Shown piece after piece: positions 26,475-36,999 of a DNA stretch of 64,000 nt. A program made the translations under genes and the position numbers. The notes under the pieces were generated by a model that saw only the letters and a program-made list of their open reading frames with translations, was not told the origin of the DNA and ran no database searches. The DNA comes from Sedimenticola selenatireducens (GTDB lineage Bacteria > Pseudomonadota > Gammaproteobacteria > Chromatiales > Chromatiaceae). Numbering within the stretch: the first letter of the stretch is position 1; the number at the start of each line of letters is the position of its first letter. The DNA lies in NCBI RefSeq assembly GCF_007625115.1, contig NZ_VMNH01000024.1, positions 62,001 to 126,000 of the forward strand. The letters run 5' to 3'.

Positions 26475-27080
26475 TTATTTCTTCACCCAGGCCCCTTTGG
26501 CATTTTGATACCACCAGCCTCCCGCGGCTTTATCAACCCAGGTACGGGCAAAGGTTGAACGGATTTCAGGCTCCCATTCCGGGTGACCATTGGCCTCAGC
26601 AATCGCTTTATAGAGTGCACTGCGATCACTGTTTTCGGCGCTGATAAGACTTTGGACCTTATTCCGATCTTTCAGTGAGATAGCACCGGCATCATGAATT
26701 GCAATCATCGCATCCCGCGTGAATCCTACTGCCCCACTGTCATAGTGCGGTGTCAGCGCACTATTACGGCTTTTCATGCTTGCCTGTAATTTACGAACAG
26801 CGGGCGAACTTGCATTAAAGTCAGGTTGAGCCGCTTCTGCAGGTGGTACCAGAAAGTCCAGTGTTTGATTGGCTAGAAACTGAAACAGTGGTTGCTCAAG
26901 GGCTGCCCCTTTCTTCTCTTTGTTTTGCTCGCTCTCTGATTGAGGCTTGCCGAGTATATCGTCAACAATCCTCTCTGCAGCCTCTTCCGCCTGTGCAGCA
27001 GGAAAGTAGATATTGATCGTGACGCAAGCAGCCAGCAGTAACAACAGTGAAAACAGCCCGCTTATTCTCATTAATTTCAT
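26475..27080 (-). CDS. ydbL: YdbL/DUF1318 family lipoprotein
   Basis: 201 residues with a lipoprotein signal (LLLAAC) and the DUF1318 start VTINIYFPAAQAEEAAERI. The C-terminal part (residues about 110-200) is the YdbL-like domain with DAMIAIHDAGAIS and RTWVDKAAGGWWYQN. Partner of YdbH in the envelope system that, with TamB and YhdP, helps move phospholipids to the outer membrane. This protein carries both a lipid anchor and the YdbL domain, which E. coli divides between YnbE and YdbL. It follows ydbH by 30 bp. Confidence 0.9.
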   Translation of the reverse strand: MKLMRISGLFSLLLLLAACVTINIYFPAAQAEEAAERIVDDILGKPQSESEQNKEKKGAALEQPLFQFLANQTLDFLVPPAEAAQPDFNASSPAVRKLQASMKSRNSALTPHYDSGAVGFTRDAMIAIHDAGAISLKDRNKVQSLISAENSDRSALYKAIAEANGHPEWEPEIRSTFARTWVDKAAGGWWYQNAKGAWVKK

Positions 27081-27110
27081 AAAGTTAACTCCTAGTACCT
27101 TTATTTTAGA

Positions 27111-29180
27111 TTATTCTATAACGGGTGCTCCACCCGCTGAGATCTGTTTCAGTTTACTCACTAACACCGACCAATCGGTTCGTCGATTAAAACCCATGAT
27201 ATCTATTCGAGGTATCCCACCACCTTTAACCAGATAGTATCCTTTTTCAGAGGATTCGATACCCCCCATAGTGCAAACCCCATTCTCAAGTCGGCAACTG
27301 ATACCGAGGCGATCATAGCCGAACTCCTCAAAAAACCTCAAAAAGCTTCTTGATATGGCCCCGGAAACACCCGCTCCACCCAGATTTGAGATATTGTCTA
27401 CGGCTTTTTGGTTTATCCGGTGACGACTTTCATCATCGTCTGGTGTTTGAAACCTGGCATCAAATGAGACGGGCGCCCAATCTTCCAGACGTAAATCATC
27501 CACCTGCCCTGCCAATTTGCCGGTAATCTTACCAAATGCGAAGGTGCGAGTCAGAGTTTCCAAATCAATATTCTTCATCTCCAGATTTGCAGTCAAGGCC
27601 GGCAACGCACCGAAAAGATCTTCCAGTTTTAATTGCTTAATCAGAATGTCGCCATCAAAAACCTTGACCAACGCCAAGCCTTCTACAGAAATCACGCCGT
27701 TTTCATAGGCAATGCCCGGAATCATTCCAGAAAGTTGACCCGAAAGCACTGGCCAACCTATGGCCGTACTAATCGCCTCCATTGTAATTGGCGTCAGATA
27801 ACCCTGAAATCTAATCTTTGGACCTTTCGCTCCCTGTGTCAGTTCAAACTGTTCGGCCTGTAATTTTCCATCCAGAATCGGAATGGCCGCCGATTTAACC
27901 AGCGCGAGGCGATTACCGGTAATATTCAGCGGGAGAGCCCCAGGACCCAGGGTAATGCCCCCAAAAAAGTGCCCCCCCTGCCAACTGATCCGGCTGTCTT
28001 CGGCATTCTGATCGGCCCAATTCAACTGACCATTCAGATCATAGATCGCAAATTGCCCGGTTCCTTTGTCCTGTGAATATAAACCTTGTTCCAGATAGAG
28101 ATGATTGATTCCCAGTGAGATATCAGTCGTGTTATTTAAGTATTTGAACGCAATCGCCAATTCCCCTGCTAGTTCAATATTTTCAAGTAAAGGATTAGCG
28201 ATAACCGGCAGAAGGTAGCGGGTGAAAAGGGGTGATATCCGTAGCGGGGGTGACATGATCTCGGCAGATTGGATCTGCAGGCTATCGGCAAGATCTAATA
28301 CGGCCTTGCCATTAAGCGACAAGAAATCACCCTGACTGAAGTTCACCGAAGAGAGGGCCAGTGAATTGGCCTTTGGTTGGTAATCAAAACCCATTGAGAG
28401 TTCGATAGCCTGCTTGGACACGGGAAGATAAAAGAAGGGCGTAAGCATTTCGCCTTTGTTGACTGCAAGGCGCTGCGTCCCCGACCAATTTCCAGCTTTA
28501 AGCCGAGCATCGCCAAGCCATTCTCCATTTAATCCTTCCCCCAGATAGTCTGCCGTTTTATCAGCAAAACTGAGATCTTTGAATTTTAGATGCCATCCCG
28601 CAGCAGATAACTGACCAAGTGTGCCTTGCGCCTCGCCGGATAGATCTACTTTTGCCTGGAAAGAATAGCCTTGTAACAGGTTTGTTAAGGCGGGTGAGCG
28701 TGAGCTGAGCTTCGCGAGGTCGATTCCCCTGCCTGCAGCAGTAAGCCGCCATCTATTCATATTGGAACTTAATTTTCCACTGAATACACCGTCAAATAAC
28801 TTAATACTATCTGCTTTAATATCATATAGTTGCTTATCTATATTAATGTTAAATGATAGATTAATATCGTGGAGTTTTATGCCCGAAACTGTCAGACCAG
28901 CAGCGCCCTTTTTACACTGAATCTGGTTACCAGCCATTGCACCCTGCCTACAGTGAAACTGAACCCCTTGTGCTGGACTCGGTAGGGCTGGATGCGCAAT
29001 TTCCTCTACAGAAATGAGATATTCATCAGAGGGAGTATCGAGTTTAAGCTGAAGTGATAGTCCTCGAACATGCCAGTCAGGACCATTGATATCTTCAAGC
29101 TTCAAAGACAGGTAATCCGACGCCTGCAGAGGGCTTGCAAATAAATACAGCAGTCCTAGGCAAGCCACCCGAAAGACCAT
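27111..29180 (-). CDS. ydbH: YdbH-like intermembrane (AsmA-like) protein
   Basis: 689 residues with an N-terminal signal or anchor (about 5-18, ACLGLLYLFASPLQA) and a long beta-rich body of the AsmA-like family. The C-terminus has the YdbH pattern: a Cys pair (SCRLENGVC), then GYYLVKGGGIPRIDIMGFNRR. E. coli YdbH has 879 residues, so this version is shorter. The start is ATG 29180; a longer reading to 29384 would overlap cysM. Members form bridges from the inner to the outer membrane. Coupled with ydbL. Confidence 0.88.
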   Translation of the reverse strand: MVFRVACLGLLYLFASPLQASDYLSLKLEDINGPDWHVRGLSLQLKLDTPSDEYLISVEEIAHPALPSPAQGVQFHCRQGAMAGNQIQCKKGAAGLTVSGIKLHDINLSFNINIDKQLYDIKADSIKLFDGVFSGKLSSNMNRWRLTAAGRGIDLAKLSSRSPALTNLLQGYSFQAKVDLSGEAQGTLGQLSAAGWHLKFKDLSFADKTADYLGEGLNGEWLGDARLKAGNWSGTQRLAVNKGEMLTPFFYLPVSKQAIELSMGFDYQPKANSLALSSVNFSQGDFLSLNGKAVLDLADSLQIQSAEIMSPPLRISPLFTRYLLPVIANPLLENIELAGELAIAFKYLNNTTDISLGINHLYLEQGLYSQDKGTGQFAIYDLNGQLNWADQNAEDSRISWQGGHFFGGITLGPGALPLNITGNRLALVKSAAIPILDGKLQAEQFELTQGAKGPKIRFQGYLTPITMEAISTAIGWPVLSGQLSGMIPGIAYENGVISVEGLALVKVFDGDILIKQLKLEDLFGALPALTANLEMKNIDLETLTRTFAFGKITGKLAGQVDDLRLEDWAPVSFDARFQTPDDDESRHRINQKAVDNISNLGGAGVSGAISRSFLRFFEEFGYDRLGISCRLENGVCTMGGIESSEKGYYLVKGGGIPRIDIMGFNRRTDWSVLVSKLKQISAGGAPVIE

Positions 29181-29187
29181 TATTAAC

Positions 29188-30081
29188 TCACTCTGCTGGG
29201 AAAACACCCGTAGATAGATACCTGTCGCCTCGGTCACAGATGATGGCCACGATAGTGGCCTGTGAGACTTGCTGTGATAGCTTGAGCGCTGCCGCCACCG
29301 CTCCCCCCGAAGAGATTCCCGCAAAGATCCCTTCCCTTGCTGCGAGATCACGCGTTGTCTGCTCTGCCTCTTCCTGCGTGACATCGAGTGTCAGATCCAC
29401 CCTATGCCGGTCAAATATTTTCGGGATATAGGCTTCGGGCCAGCGTCGAATACCTGGAATACTGGCCCCTTCTGCGGGTTGTACACCGACGATCTGCACA
29501 TTGGGATTTTGCTGTTTGAGGTACTGTGAAACGCCCATGATGGTACCTGTGGTCCCCATGGCGCTGACGAAATGGGTTATTTCGCCACCGGTATCCTGCC
29601 AAATCTCAGGGCCTGTCGTTTCGATATGTGCCAACGGATTATCACTGTTGGAAAACTGATCCAGCACACGACCGTCCCCTTTCCGCGCCATTGATTCAGC
29701 AAGATCCCGAGCGCCCTCCATGCCCTCTTTCTCTGAAACCAGTATGAGCTTGGCACCATAAGCACGCATGGAGGCCCTGCGTTCAATACTAAGGTTATCG
29801 GGCATGATAAGAATCATTGGATAACCCTTGATGGCCGCAGCCATAGCCAGGGCGATCCCCGTATTGCCACTGGTTGCTTCAATAAGCGTATCACCCGGCT
29901 TGATATCACCACGTCGCTCTGCATGCTCAATCATGCTCAAAGCAGGACGATCCTTAACAGAACCTGCGGGATTATTGCCTTCCAACTTAACCAGCAATGT
30001 ATTCGATGTATTGCCGGGTAGACGCTGCAGTCGTACCAAGGGTGTATGGCCAACAAATTGCTCAATAGTAGGGTATATCAT
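29188..30081 (-). CDS. cysM: O-acetylserine sulfhydrylase B, CysM
   Basis: 297 residues, PLP-dependent cysteine synthase. The PLP Lys is residue 43 (NNPAGSVKDR), followed by TSGNTGIALAMAAA and GISSGGAVAAAL. Length and the SVKDRPA sequence point to the CysM rather than the CysK branch; CysM can use thiosulfate as well as sulfide. Its stop lies 7 bp before the ydbH start. Divergent from the TonB receptor gene with a perfect palindrome in between. Confidence 0.93.
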   Translation of the reverse strand: MIYPTIEQFVGHTPLVRLQRLPGNTSNTLLVKLEGNNPAGSVKDRPALSMIEHAERRGDIKPGDTLIEATSGNTGIALAMAAAIKGYPMILIMPDNLSIERRASMRAYGAKLILVSEKEGMEGARDLAESMARKGDGRVLDQFSNSDNPLAHIETTGPEIWQDTGGEITHFVSAMGTTGTIMGVSQYLKQQNPNVQIVGVQPAEGASIPGIRRWPEAYIPKIFDRHRVDLTLDVTQEEAEQTTRDLAAREGIFAGISSGGAVAAALKLSQQVSQATIVAIICDRGDRYLSTGVFPAE

Positions 30082-30115
30082 GGGACGAGGTTACAGTAAG
30101 ATCCTATGAAAAATG

Positions 30116-30138
30116 CTCATTCTATAGTATAGAACGAG
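30116..30138. promoter_or_regulatory. palindromic operator candidate between cysM and the TonB receptor gene
   Basis: A perfect 15-nt palindrome TTCTATAGTATAGAA (30120-30134), extended by CTC/GAG arms with one mismatch to 23 bp, lies in the 136-bp divergent gap. It overlaps TATAGT/TATACT-like -10 sequences on both strands. A regulator site for one or both genes is likely; the regulator is unknown. Confidence 0.55.
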
Positions 30139-30217
30139 TAGTAATGAAAAATTACGCCAATGGCGGAGATTTCGCTCAAGTCTACCAATAACAAACAGAG
30201 AACAAAACAAAAGCATC

Positions 30218-32218
30218 ATGAGGCATAACAAAACAGTACAAAGACGCTCCAAATGGTTTTGGGGTGTTGGAATAGGCGCGCTTAGTGCCTTTTCCACTCA
30301 TGCAGAGGACGCGAACATTTTTCTCGATGAGGCGCTGTTTTTCAGTGATATTCCCGTGGTTCTTTCAGCAACCCGACTAAAGCAACCTTTGCCTGATGTA
30401 CCCTCAGCTGTGACCGTGATTGACCGGGCCATGATTGAGGCCTCCGGCGCGATCGAACTGGTCGATTTATTGAGGCTAGTGCCAGGATTCCAGGTCGGTT
30501 TTTACACGGGCTCAAAATTCACTGTCTCATCCCACGGCAATGTAGATCGCTTTGCCAGGGACATGCAGGTGCTGATCGATGGTCGATCAATCTATGATCC
30601 CGCTTTCGGTGGTGTGACCTGGAGTGACCAGGAGTTGGATATTGATGATATCCAGAGGATAGAGGTGATCCGAGGGCCAAACGCCAGTACGCATGGCTCT
30701 AACTCTTTTTCAGGTGTTATCAATATCATCACACAACACCCTGCAGAACAAAACGGACTGCGTGTAAAAACTGTTGTGGGAGATGGAGGCAGACGACAGA
30801 TCTATAATCGTTTTGCAGGAAGTGAAGGTAACCTCGCATACCGGATCGCCCTCAAATACGATGAAAATGATGGATTTGATAACCGGCATGACAGTTCCGA
30901 TACGCGCTGGATTGGCTTCAGGGGCGACTATCAGATCAATAGCCAGGATGCATTGTTGTTTGAATTAGGTGCTAACAAAGGCACCCGAGAAGATGGATTC
31001 CCCTCAGATCCTGAACAGCCTTTTAGAGCTACGGAAGACAGCCACTCTTTTCAGCAACTGCGATGGACCCGCAGTCTATCTCCAGGCAGTGATTTCTATC
31101 TTCAGTTCTCCCATAACTACCAGGAAATTGATGACAGCTTTTCCGATGCGGTTACCTTTCCATGGAATGTCTCACTTGGTTATGGCTTTCAATCACAACG
31201 CTATGACCTGGAGCTTCAACATACCCTTGATCTCAATCCGACACAGCGGATGGTCTGGGGTTTGGGAGCCAGACGTGATGAAGCAAAAGGGATCTGGACC
31301 TTTAAAAGAAGTGACTGGATGACAAGAGATCAGTATCGGGCTTTTGGCAACTTCGAGTGGAGACTTTCTAATAGCCTGCTTCTCAATGTAGGCGGAATGT
31401 ACGAAAAATTTGATCAGAAAGATGGGTTCTTCTCACCCAAATTGGCGTTTAACTTGAAGCTTGATGAGATGAATACGCTTCGTCTAAGTGGCACCCGCGC
31501 GTATAGAATGCCTACATTCTGGGAAGATTTCTCCGATCAGTCAGTGGTTTTGACCGGTTCAATGACACCCATACTACAAACCTACAAAACCACAACCAAT
31601 CTTCGACCAGAGTATATCGAATCCTTTGAACTAGGCTATCTCGGTAATTTTCAAGATATGGGTCTGACGCTCGACATGAAACTCTTCCATGAAGAGATCA
31701 AGGACATGATTGCGGAAGTAAAGGATCTGAATGCGCCGCAACAGCCTTTTGCGTACATAAACAGCGGCAGCCTGAATATCAATGGGTTTGAAATAGGCAT
31801 CAAATGGGATCCTTCACCCCGCAGCATGCTGCATATTGGCTACAGCCTAACACATGCCTATGGCAACCAGATCAAGAAGTATCCTCCAACTAGTGCAATC
31901 GATTATAGAATTATCGATGTGCGAGTACCCCAATTGACGGCAAGCATCCTTGGTAGCCACCAGTTTGATAACGGCATCAAACTCAGTTCAGCCTATTATT
32001 ATATGGATGATATCAGTTGGGCAGGAGATGGCGATGATGTGGCACTTAACCGTCGCTGGGACATTAAAATAGCAAAACCTTTTGAATTTGAGCGTACGGA
32101 GGGTGAGGTAGCACTGATTTTCCAGAATATAGGGTCGGACAATGATTTTCAGGATTTTCATCAAGAAAATGTCTGGGCTGACCGCGTATTTCTTGAAGCT
32201 CGATTGAACTGGCATTAA
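30218..32218 (+). CDS. TonB-dependent outer membrane receptor
   Basis: 666 residues: signal peptide (about 12-29, ending STHA-ED), plug domain (about 55-170, with PSAVTVIDRAMIE, DVLVLIDGR-like QVLIDGRSIYD and EVIRGPNASTHG) and a 22-strand barrel ending in an aromatic residue-rich strand (LEARLNWH). The substrate cannot be read from the sequence. A clear TonB box is not evident. First gene of a five-gene block that continues with a periplasmic binding protein and a hybrid kinase, so it may feed a signalling pathway rather than an importer. Confidence 0.93.
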   Translation: MRHNKTVQRRSKWFWGVGIGALSAFSTHAEDANIFLDEALFFSDIPVVLSATRLKQPLPDVPSAVTVIDRAMIEASGAIELVDLLRLVPGFQVGFYTGSKFTVSSHGNVDRFARDMQVLIDGRSIYDPAFGGVTWSDQELDIDDIQRIEVIRGPNASTHGSNSFSGVINIITQHPAEQNGLRVKTVVGDGGRRQIYNRFAGSEGNLAYRIALKYDENDGFDNRHDSSDTRWIGFRGDYQINSQDALLFELGANKGTREDGFPSDPEQPFRATEDSHSFQQLRWTRSLSPGSDFYLQFSHNYQEIDDSFSDAVTFPWNVSLGYGFQSQRYDLELQHTLDLNPTQRMVWGLGARRDEAKGIWTFKRSDWMTRDQYRAFGNFEWRLSNSLLLNVGGMYEKFDQKDGFFSPKLAFNLKLDEMNTLRLSGTRAYRMPTFWEDFSDQSVVLTGSMTPILQTYKTTTNLRPEYIESFELGYLGNFQDMGLTLDMKLFHEEIKDMIAEVKDLNAPQQPFAYINSGSLNINGFEIGIKWDPSPRSMLHIGYSLTHAYGNQIKKYPPTSAIDYRIIDVRVPQLTASILGSHQFDNGIKLSSAYYYMDDISWAGDGDDVALNRRWDIKIAKPFEFERTEGEVALIFQNIGSDNDFQDFHQENVWADRVFLEARLNWH

Positions 32219-32253
32219 TAGAGGCAATCAAATAACTGGAATGATTGGTTTAC

Positions 32254-32324
32254 AAGGAGGTTTAATGCGAGGTTTCGCATTAATAGCTGCGACAGGTATC
32301 TGTAAATGTCCTGTCTCAACATAA
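32254..32324 (+). promoter_or_regulatory. leader ORF and two hairpins before the binding-protein gene
   Basis: A strong Shine-Dalgarno AAGGAGG (32254-32260) lies 4 nt before an ATG at 32265 that opens a 19-codon ORF ([19 protein letters not shown]), ending at 32324 inside the next gene in another frame. A perfect 9-bp hairpin (arms TTAATGCGA and TCGCATTAA, 32262-32283) folds over this ATG. A second hairpin, GACAGG/CCTGTC (32291-32315), encloses the main gene's ATG (32306). This suggests leader-peptide or translational control. No T-run follows, so it is not a terminator. Confidence 0.55.
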
Positions 32325-33313
32325 GCTACATAAGCAACATACTGCTGCCTAAATTCAAGAAGGCGGGGTGGATTGTTTTCTGCGCCCTGCTCTCTCTATT
32401 CTCGGTATTCTTCACACCCTCAATCGTCATCGCAGCATCAAACAACATTGTTATATTGAGTAGTGGAAAGGCGCAGGTATATACGGAGATCACAGAAACA
32501 CTGAAAGAAATATTTGACCAACTCTGCGTTGACAATAGACCGAACTGTATTAATCACAAGCTCTTTCTGCTGACTTATGATGAAAACGAGCATAGCCTCG
32601 TCATACCAGCCAATACAAAATTGGTTATAACGCTTGGCCTAAAAGCCGGTGAAGTAATCAAGAAGATGAATACAGGGTTGCCCACATTGCACGCCCTGAT
32701 CCCAAAGGCTTCAGCTGACGAAATAACCGCCTCCAGTACAAATAATCAGACAACAATTTATCTTGATCAGCCACCGAGCAGGCAACTACAACTTGCCCGT
32801 CTGATCTATAAAGAACCCCATATTGGACTGTTACTCGGACAAAATACGCTAACGTTTGAGAATGATTATCTTCCTGCCGCGGTTAAACAAGAGATCGCCA
32901 TCTCTTACCGAAAAGTAGCTTCCGAAGAGATGGTAGGGCCCCAGTTAAAGGAGTTGTTGGATGAGAGTAATATCTTATTGGCTCTCCCTGATCCCACTGT
33001 TTTCAATCGCCGTACCATATTTAACATACTGCTTTCCAGCTACCATAATAAGGTGCCTGTGATTGGCTTTTCAGCGGCCTACGTTAAAGCCGGCGCCTTA
33101 GTTGCTGTCTATTCAACACCCGATGATATCGCAAAGCATATCGCGGACTTTGCCACTCAATACTTAAGCACGGGTGCCACTACACTACCGAATCCAGAGT
33201 ATCCGAAATATTTCAGTGTTCTGGTAAATCGGAGTGTAGCGCGCTCTCTTAACATTTCACTTCCAGAAGAACAGGAATTGATTCAACTTATGCGCAGTGA
33301 ATCAAAACAATGA
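32306..33313 (+). CDS. ABC-type periplasmic binding protein without transporter (TrpX-like fold)
   Basis: 335 residues with an N-terminal hydrophobic signal (about 20-43) and the ABC_sub_bind pattern ([36 protein letters not shown] and a C-terminal [10 protein letters not shown] block). No permease or ATPase gene is near; the next gene, overlapping by 4 bp (ATGA), is a hybrid kinase. It probably binds a periplasmic ligand and presents it to the kinase's sensor domain. Related to the 16996-17976 protein only by fold. Confidence 0.85.
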   Translation: MSCLNISYISNILLPKFKKAGWIVFCALLSLFSVFFTPSIVIAASNNIVILSSGKAQVYTEITETLKEIFDQLCVDNRPNCINHKLFLLTYDENEHSLVIPANTKLVITLGLKAGEVIKKMNTGLPTLHALIPKASADEITASSTNNQTTIYLDQPPSRQLQLARLIYKEPHIGLLLGQNTLTFENDYLPAAVKQEIAISYRKVASEEMVGPQLKELLDESNILLALPDPTVFNRRTIFNILLSSYHNKVPVIGFSAAYVKAGALVAVYSTPDDIAKHIADFATQYLSTGATTLPNPEYPKYFSVLVNRSVARSLNISLPEEQELIQLMRSESKQ

Positions 33314-36093
33314 TCAGAAGACATCGACACTCCAGAATAAAGACACGCGCCCTTCTGCTGGGAATAGTACCTGCAGCAATCATGGCGTTGTCATTAACAC
33401 TCTACCTGATCACGGCTCAACTTGATAATCTTGATCTTGCATTTGAGGAACGCGGCAAAGCGATTGCGCATGAAGTGGCTGCCGCCAGTGTATATGGTAT
33501 TTTCAGTGGGGATAAAGAATCACTGACAGTAAATCTTAGAGCCATTATTAAACGAAGAGACATTATCTCGATTGTTGTCGCCGATACCAATGGAAAAATA
33601 ATAGTGAGTGTAAACAATCCTGTCATGCAGGGTCAGCACACACAAACACACGACTCATTAGATTCATCATTCTTTTCGTCTTCAGTATTGAGTGGTTTCC
33701 AGACAGCAAACATATCAGATTATCCTGAACAACTTGATTCAACATCCGAAGATTTAGCTCCGCTTGTAATCGGCACCGTTAATGTGGAACTGGATCGTTC
33801 GCGTCTCTTAACCCAGCAACAAAATTCCATTAGAAACAGTTTATTCATTAGTATCACAGGTCTTATTCTGACAGGTTTCATTGCCCTGTTCCTAAGTCAT
33901 AAGATCACTCAACCGCTGTCGAAACTGACTCAGTCTGTTATACGGATGAAGCATGGGGATTTCTCGGTCACAGTGCCCGAGCAATCAAAGGGTGAGCTAC
34001 GCAGCCTTGAAGAAGGCTTCAATGCCATGGCAAAAGAGTTAAAGCATTCACAAGAGATTCTTCAGCATCAAATTGACCGAGCAACGGCTGATCTTACACA
34101 GACAATGGAAGCTTTAGAAATACAGAATGTGGAACTTGATCTGGCACGTAAAAGGGCATTGAAGGCGAGCCAGGCTAAATCTGAATTTTTAGCCAATATG
34201 AGTCATGAAATCCGTACGCCTATGAATGGGGTAATTGGCTTTTCCAACTTGCTCATGAAAACAAAGTTAACACGAGAACAGCATGAACTTGCTGAAACCA
34301 TTGAGAAGTCAGCTACAGGTTTGTTAAGTATTATTAATACTATATTGGATTTCTCTAAACTCGAGTATGGTAAATTAGAGCCTGAATATGCACCACTGAA
34401 TATACATACCTGCTTCGAGGAGCCTATTGCACTTCTTGCACCTGCTGCACATGAACGGCAGGTTGAATTGGTGCTGCTTATCTACTCCGATGTTCCAGAA
34501 GAGTTGATAGGTGATGAAACACGTATTCGCCAGATCTTAGTCAATCTCGTTGGCAACGCCATAAAGTTTACCCACAAGGGAGAAATTGTTGTCCGCGTTA
34601 TGCTGGAAGATGAAAAAGAAGAGAGCTGTCTACTGCAATTCTCCGTAACGGATACCGGAATCGGCATTAATAGCAATACGCAGAAAGATTTATTTACATC
34701 TTTCCAACAAGGCAATAGAAACACCAGCAAGACCTATGGTGGAACAGGCCTGGGACTCAGCATCAGCAAAAAGCTCGCCGAATCAATGAAAGGTAGAATC
34801 TCACTGGAGAGTGTTGAAGGAAAAGGATCTTGTTTCCGTGTCAGTCTTGAGCTGCAAAAAATCTCCAACGCCTCACCACCCCTTGCTCCAGCGCCTTATC
34901 TTTCAAAACAATGTGTCATCATAGATCAGCATGTGATATCACAGCTTTCAATGATGCATCGTCTCGAAAGCTTAGGTATGAATATAGCGGAATCTAACTG
35001 GGATCACCTGGATCAACAGTTAATCTCAAAACAGGATCTGGTGATAGTGGGATTCTCCGCATCAGAGATCAAGTCCGGTATCGTCCCGACCCAGCTTTCA
35101 CTCATCCGAAAGATGGAGCCTAGACATCTTTTGGTATTACTCAGCAGTTCTGACTCTTCACTCATTAATACAATCCACGATCTCGTTCAGGCGCCTTGTA
35201 TCTCAAAGCCAGTGAGTCAACCGGTCTTATTACGTACACTCGAGTATATTTTTGAAAACGAAGATTTTCCCGATTCCGAATTTACACCTCTACTCAATGA
35301 CGTCATACCTTCGTTTCATGGTAAGCATTTTATTATTGCTGATGATAATCCGATCAACCTAAAACTCATATCAACAATACTTGCTACATCGGGCGCCAGT
35401 ATCGTCGAAGCTATCAATGGCGTTGAAGTACTTAAGGCCTATATTGATAAAAGGCCTGACGTTATTATTATTGATATTCACATGCCGGTTATGGATGGGA
35501 AAGAGGCTACTCGACGCATTCGAGAAATGGAGGCCTCACAGGGCCATACACCCATAATCGCGCTCTCTGCAGACATCATCCCTGAACATAGAGATGAATT
35601 ACTCGCAACAGGTGTTGATATCTATTTGACTAAGCCTGTGGATGACAAAAAACTCTGGACTACCATCACTGCGCTCTTGAGTAAAGAAAACAGAACACAA
35701 CAGCCCAATACCATCTATTTTACCAATAGCCTAGAATCCCCCAAAGAAAAAACTGAACTCCCAATCAGAGATATGGATGATATTCTTCGTATTACAGGAG
35801 GGCGAAAAGAACTTGCCATTGATATGTTTTCCAGCTTTATAGCTGATCTTCCAAAACAAATCGAGCTAATGAACAAGCATTGTGAGGATAAAAACTGGAA
35901 GGCACTCGGTGAAGTGGCACATCGACTACACGGTGCCTGTGCAGTATGTGGTGTCCCTGCCTTAAGGGCCGCTGTTAGTAACCTTGAACATATTACCGAA
36001 AATGAAAATGCATCTGATATTCTTAACGCGCTTCAATCTGTTGAAACGTGCAGTGACCAGCTTCTCATGCTGGAAAGATCTATAGACATATAA
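33310..36093 (+). CDS. BarA-like hybrid histidine kinase with receiver and HPt domains
   Basis: 927 residues: transmembrane helices about 13-35 and 177-197, a periplasmic sensor between them, HAMP (about 198-250), HisKA with phospho-His 299 ([11 protein letters not shown]), HATPase (about 390-520; [13 protein letters not shown]), then a degenerate receiver (about 535-660) that lacks the Asp (DLVIVGF), a genuine receiver with Asp 722 ([12 protein letters not shown]) and a C-terminal HPt with His 871 (AHRLHGAC). Same layout as BarA/ArcB-type kinases. The final partner is not in the window. It is translationally coupled to the binding protein. Confidence 0.93.
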   Translation: MIRRHRHSRIKTRALLLGIVPAAIMALSLTLYLITAQLDNLDLAFEERGKAIAHEVAAASVYGIFSGDKESLTVNLRAIIKRRDIISIVVADTNGKIIVSVNNPVMQGQHTQTHDSLDSSFFSSSVLSGFQTANISDYPEQLDSTSEDLAPLVIGTVNVELDRSRLLTQQQNSIRNSLFISITGLILTGFIALFLSHKITQPLSKLTQSVIRMKHGDFSVTVPEQSKGELRSLEEGFNAMAKELKHSQEILQHQIDRATADLTQTMEALEIQNVELDLARKRALKASQAKSEFLANMSHEIRTPMNGVIGFSNLLMKTKLTREQHELAETIEKSATGLLSIINTILDFSKLEYGKLEPEYAPLNIHTCFEEPIALLAPAAHERQVELVLLIYSDVPEELIGDETRIRQILVNLVGNAIKFTHKGEIVVRVMLEDEKEESCLLQFSVTDTGIGINSNTQKDLFTSFQQGNRNTSKTYGGTGLGLSISKKLAESMKGRISLESVEGKGSCFRVSLELQKISNASPPLAPAPYLSKQCVIIDQHVISQLSMMHRLESLGMNIAESNWDHLDQQLISKQDLVIVGFSASEIKSGIVPTQLSLIRKMEPRHLLVLLSSSDSSLINTIHDLVQAPCISKPVSQPVLLRTLEYIFENEDFPDSEFTPLLNDVIPSFHGKHFIIADDNPINLKLISTILATSGASIVEAINGVEVLKAYIDKRPDVIIIDIHMPVMDGKEATRRIREMEASQGHTPIIALSADIIPEHRDELLATGVDIYLTKPVDDKKLWTTITALLSKENRTQQPNTIYFTNSLESPKEKTELPIRDMDDILRITGGRKELAIDMFSSFIADLPKQIELMNKHCEDKNWKALGEVAHRLHGACAVCGVPALRAAVSNLEHITENENASDILNALQSVETCSDQLLMLERSIDI

Positions 36094-36131
36094 TACCGCA
36101 ATCAGGGATCAATGAGCCACAGAGATACAAC

Positions 36132-36983
36132 ATGGGTGTAGATCAGGATAAACTTGAAAAGCTCGTTGATCAGATGCCGACTTTTCCGCAAAGTGCTCAA
36201 CGTGTCATGGAGATCTGTGCTGACATCAATTACTCTACACCTGAACTCGTTTCCGTTATTGAGCGAGACCCAATAATAACCTTAAAAGTTTTAAAACTTG
36301 TTAATTCTGCCTACTTTGGACTATCCAAAAAAATTACATCAATAAAGCATTCCGTTGTTTATGTCGGTAGTAACACCATAAAAAATATTGCCATTGCCAT
36401 TACAACCATTGGGATCCTACCGAAAGTAGCCCAGGCAGGAATCAGCCGGACAGACTTTCTGACACACAGTTTAACTACAGCTGTACTTGCTAAGCTTATT
36501 GGCCGCTCGAAAGGTGTCGCCGAAAATGAGTTGATTAATTTCTATATCGCCGGTTTATTGCACGATATCGGTGTAATCCTGACTGCTCAATTAGTCAAGG
36601 AAGAGTATAAGCAAGCGATTGATCTCGCCCGATCAGAGAATATTCCCTTGCATATTGCCGAGCAGACCAAGCTTGATTTCAATCACGCAGACGCCAGTGC
36701 CTTGCTCGTTGAAAAATGGCAATTCCCACCAGCGTTAGTAGACTGTATCCGCAATCATCATCGGATGGATCAGTTAGAAAACCCTACCTACATGGAAAAT
36801 TCAGTATTCATCGCAAATCAGTTGAGTAAAATGATGCAAGATGATGCTGCGCGAATTTCTGCTGTTGAAATAATCCCTGAAATAACCCAGGATTGGCTGG
36901 GAATGCCGGTAGAATTAGTTATAGATACACTTCCTGATTTCGAAGAAGAGATGCAACGAATCAAGGCTTTCATGGCACTATGA
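36132..36983 (+). CDS. HDOD domain signalling protein
   Basis: 283 residues, nearly all an HDOD domain: PTFPQSAQRVMEICAD start, LVNSAYFGLSKKITSIKHSVVYVG core and an HD-like GLLHDIGVIL. HDOD proteins usually act as non-catalytic regulators that contact kinases or diguanylate enzymes, but their activity is often unknown. No receiver domain is attached. It starts 38 bp after the hybrid kinase and probably acts downstream of it. Confidence 0.92.
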   Translation: MGVDQDKLEKLVDQMPTFPQSAQRVMEICADINYSTPELVSVIERDPIITLKVLKLVNSAYFGLSKKITSIKHSVVYVGSNTIKNIAIAITTIGILPKVAQAGISRTDFLTHSLTTAVLAKLIGRSKGVAENELINFYIAGLLHDIGVILTAQLVKEEYKQAIDLARSENIPLHIAEQTKLDFNHADASALLVEKWQFPPALVDCIRNHHRMDQLENPTYMENSVFIANQLSKMMQDDAARISAVEIIPEITQDWLGMPVELVIDTLPDFEEEMQRIKAFMAL

Positions 36984-36999
36984 ATATTGAGGAACCGGC

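Noticed and set aside
27111-29384. Longer start for the YdbH-like gene at 29384
   Set aside because: The extra 68 residues overlap cysM in another frame, have no signal peptide and are Arg/Ser rich. The ATG at 29180 gives a proper signal sequence.
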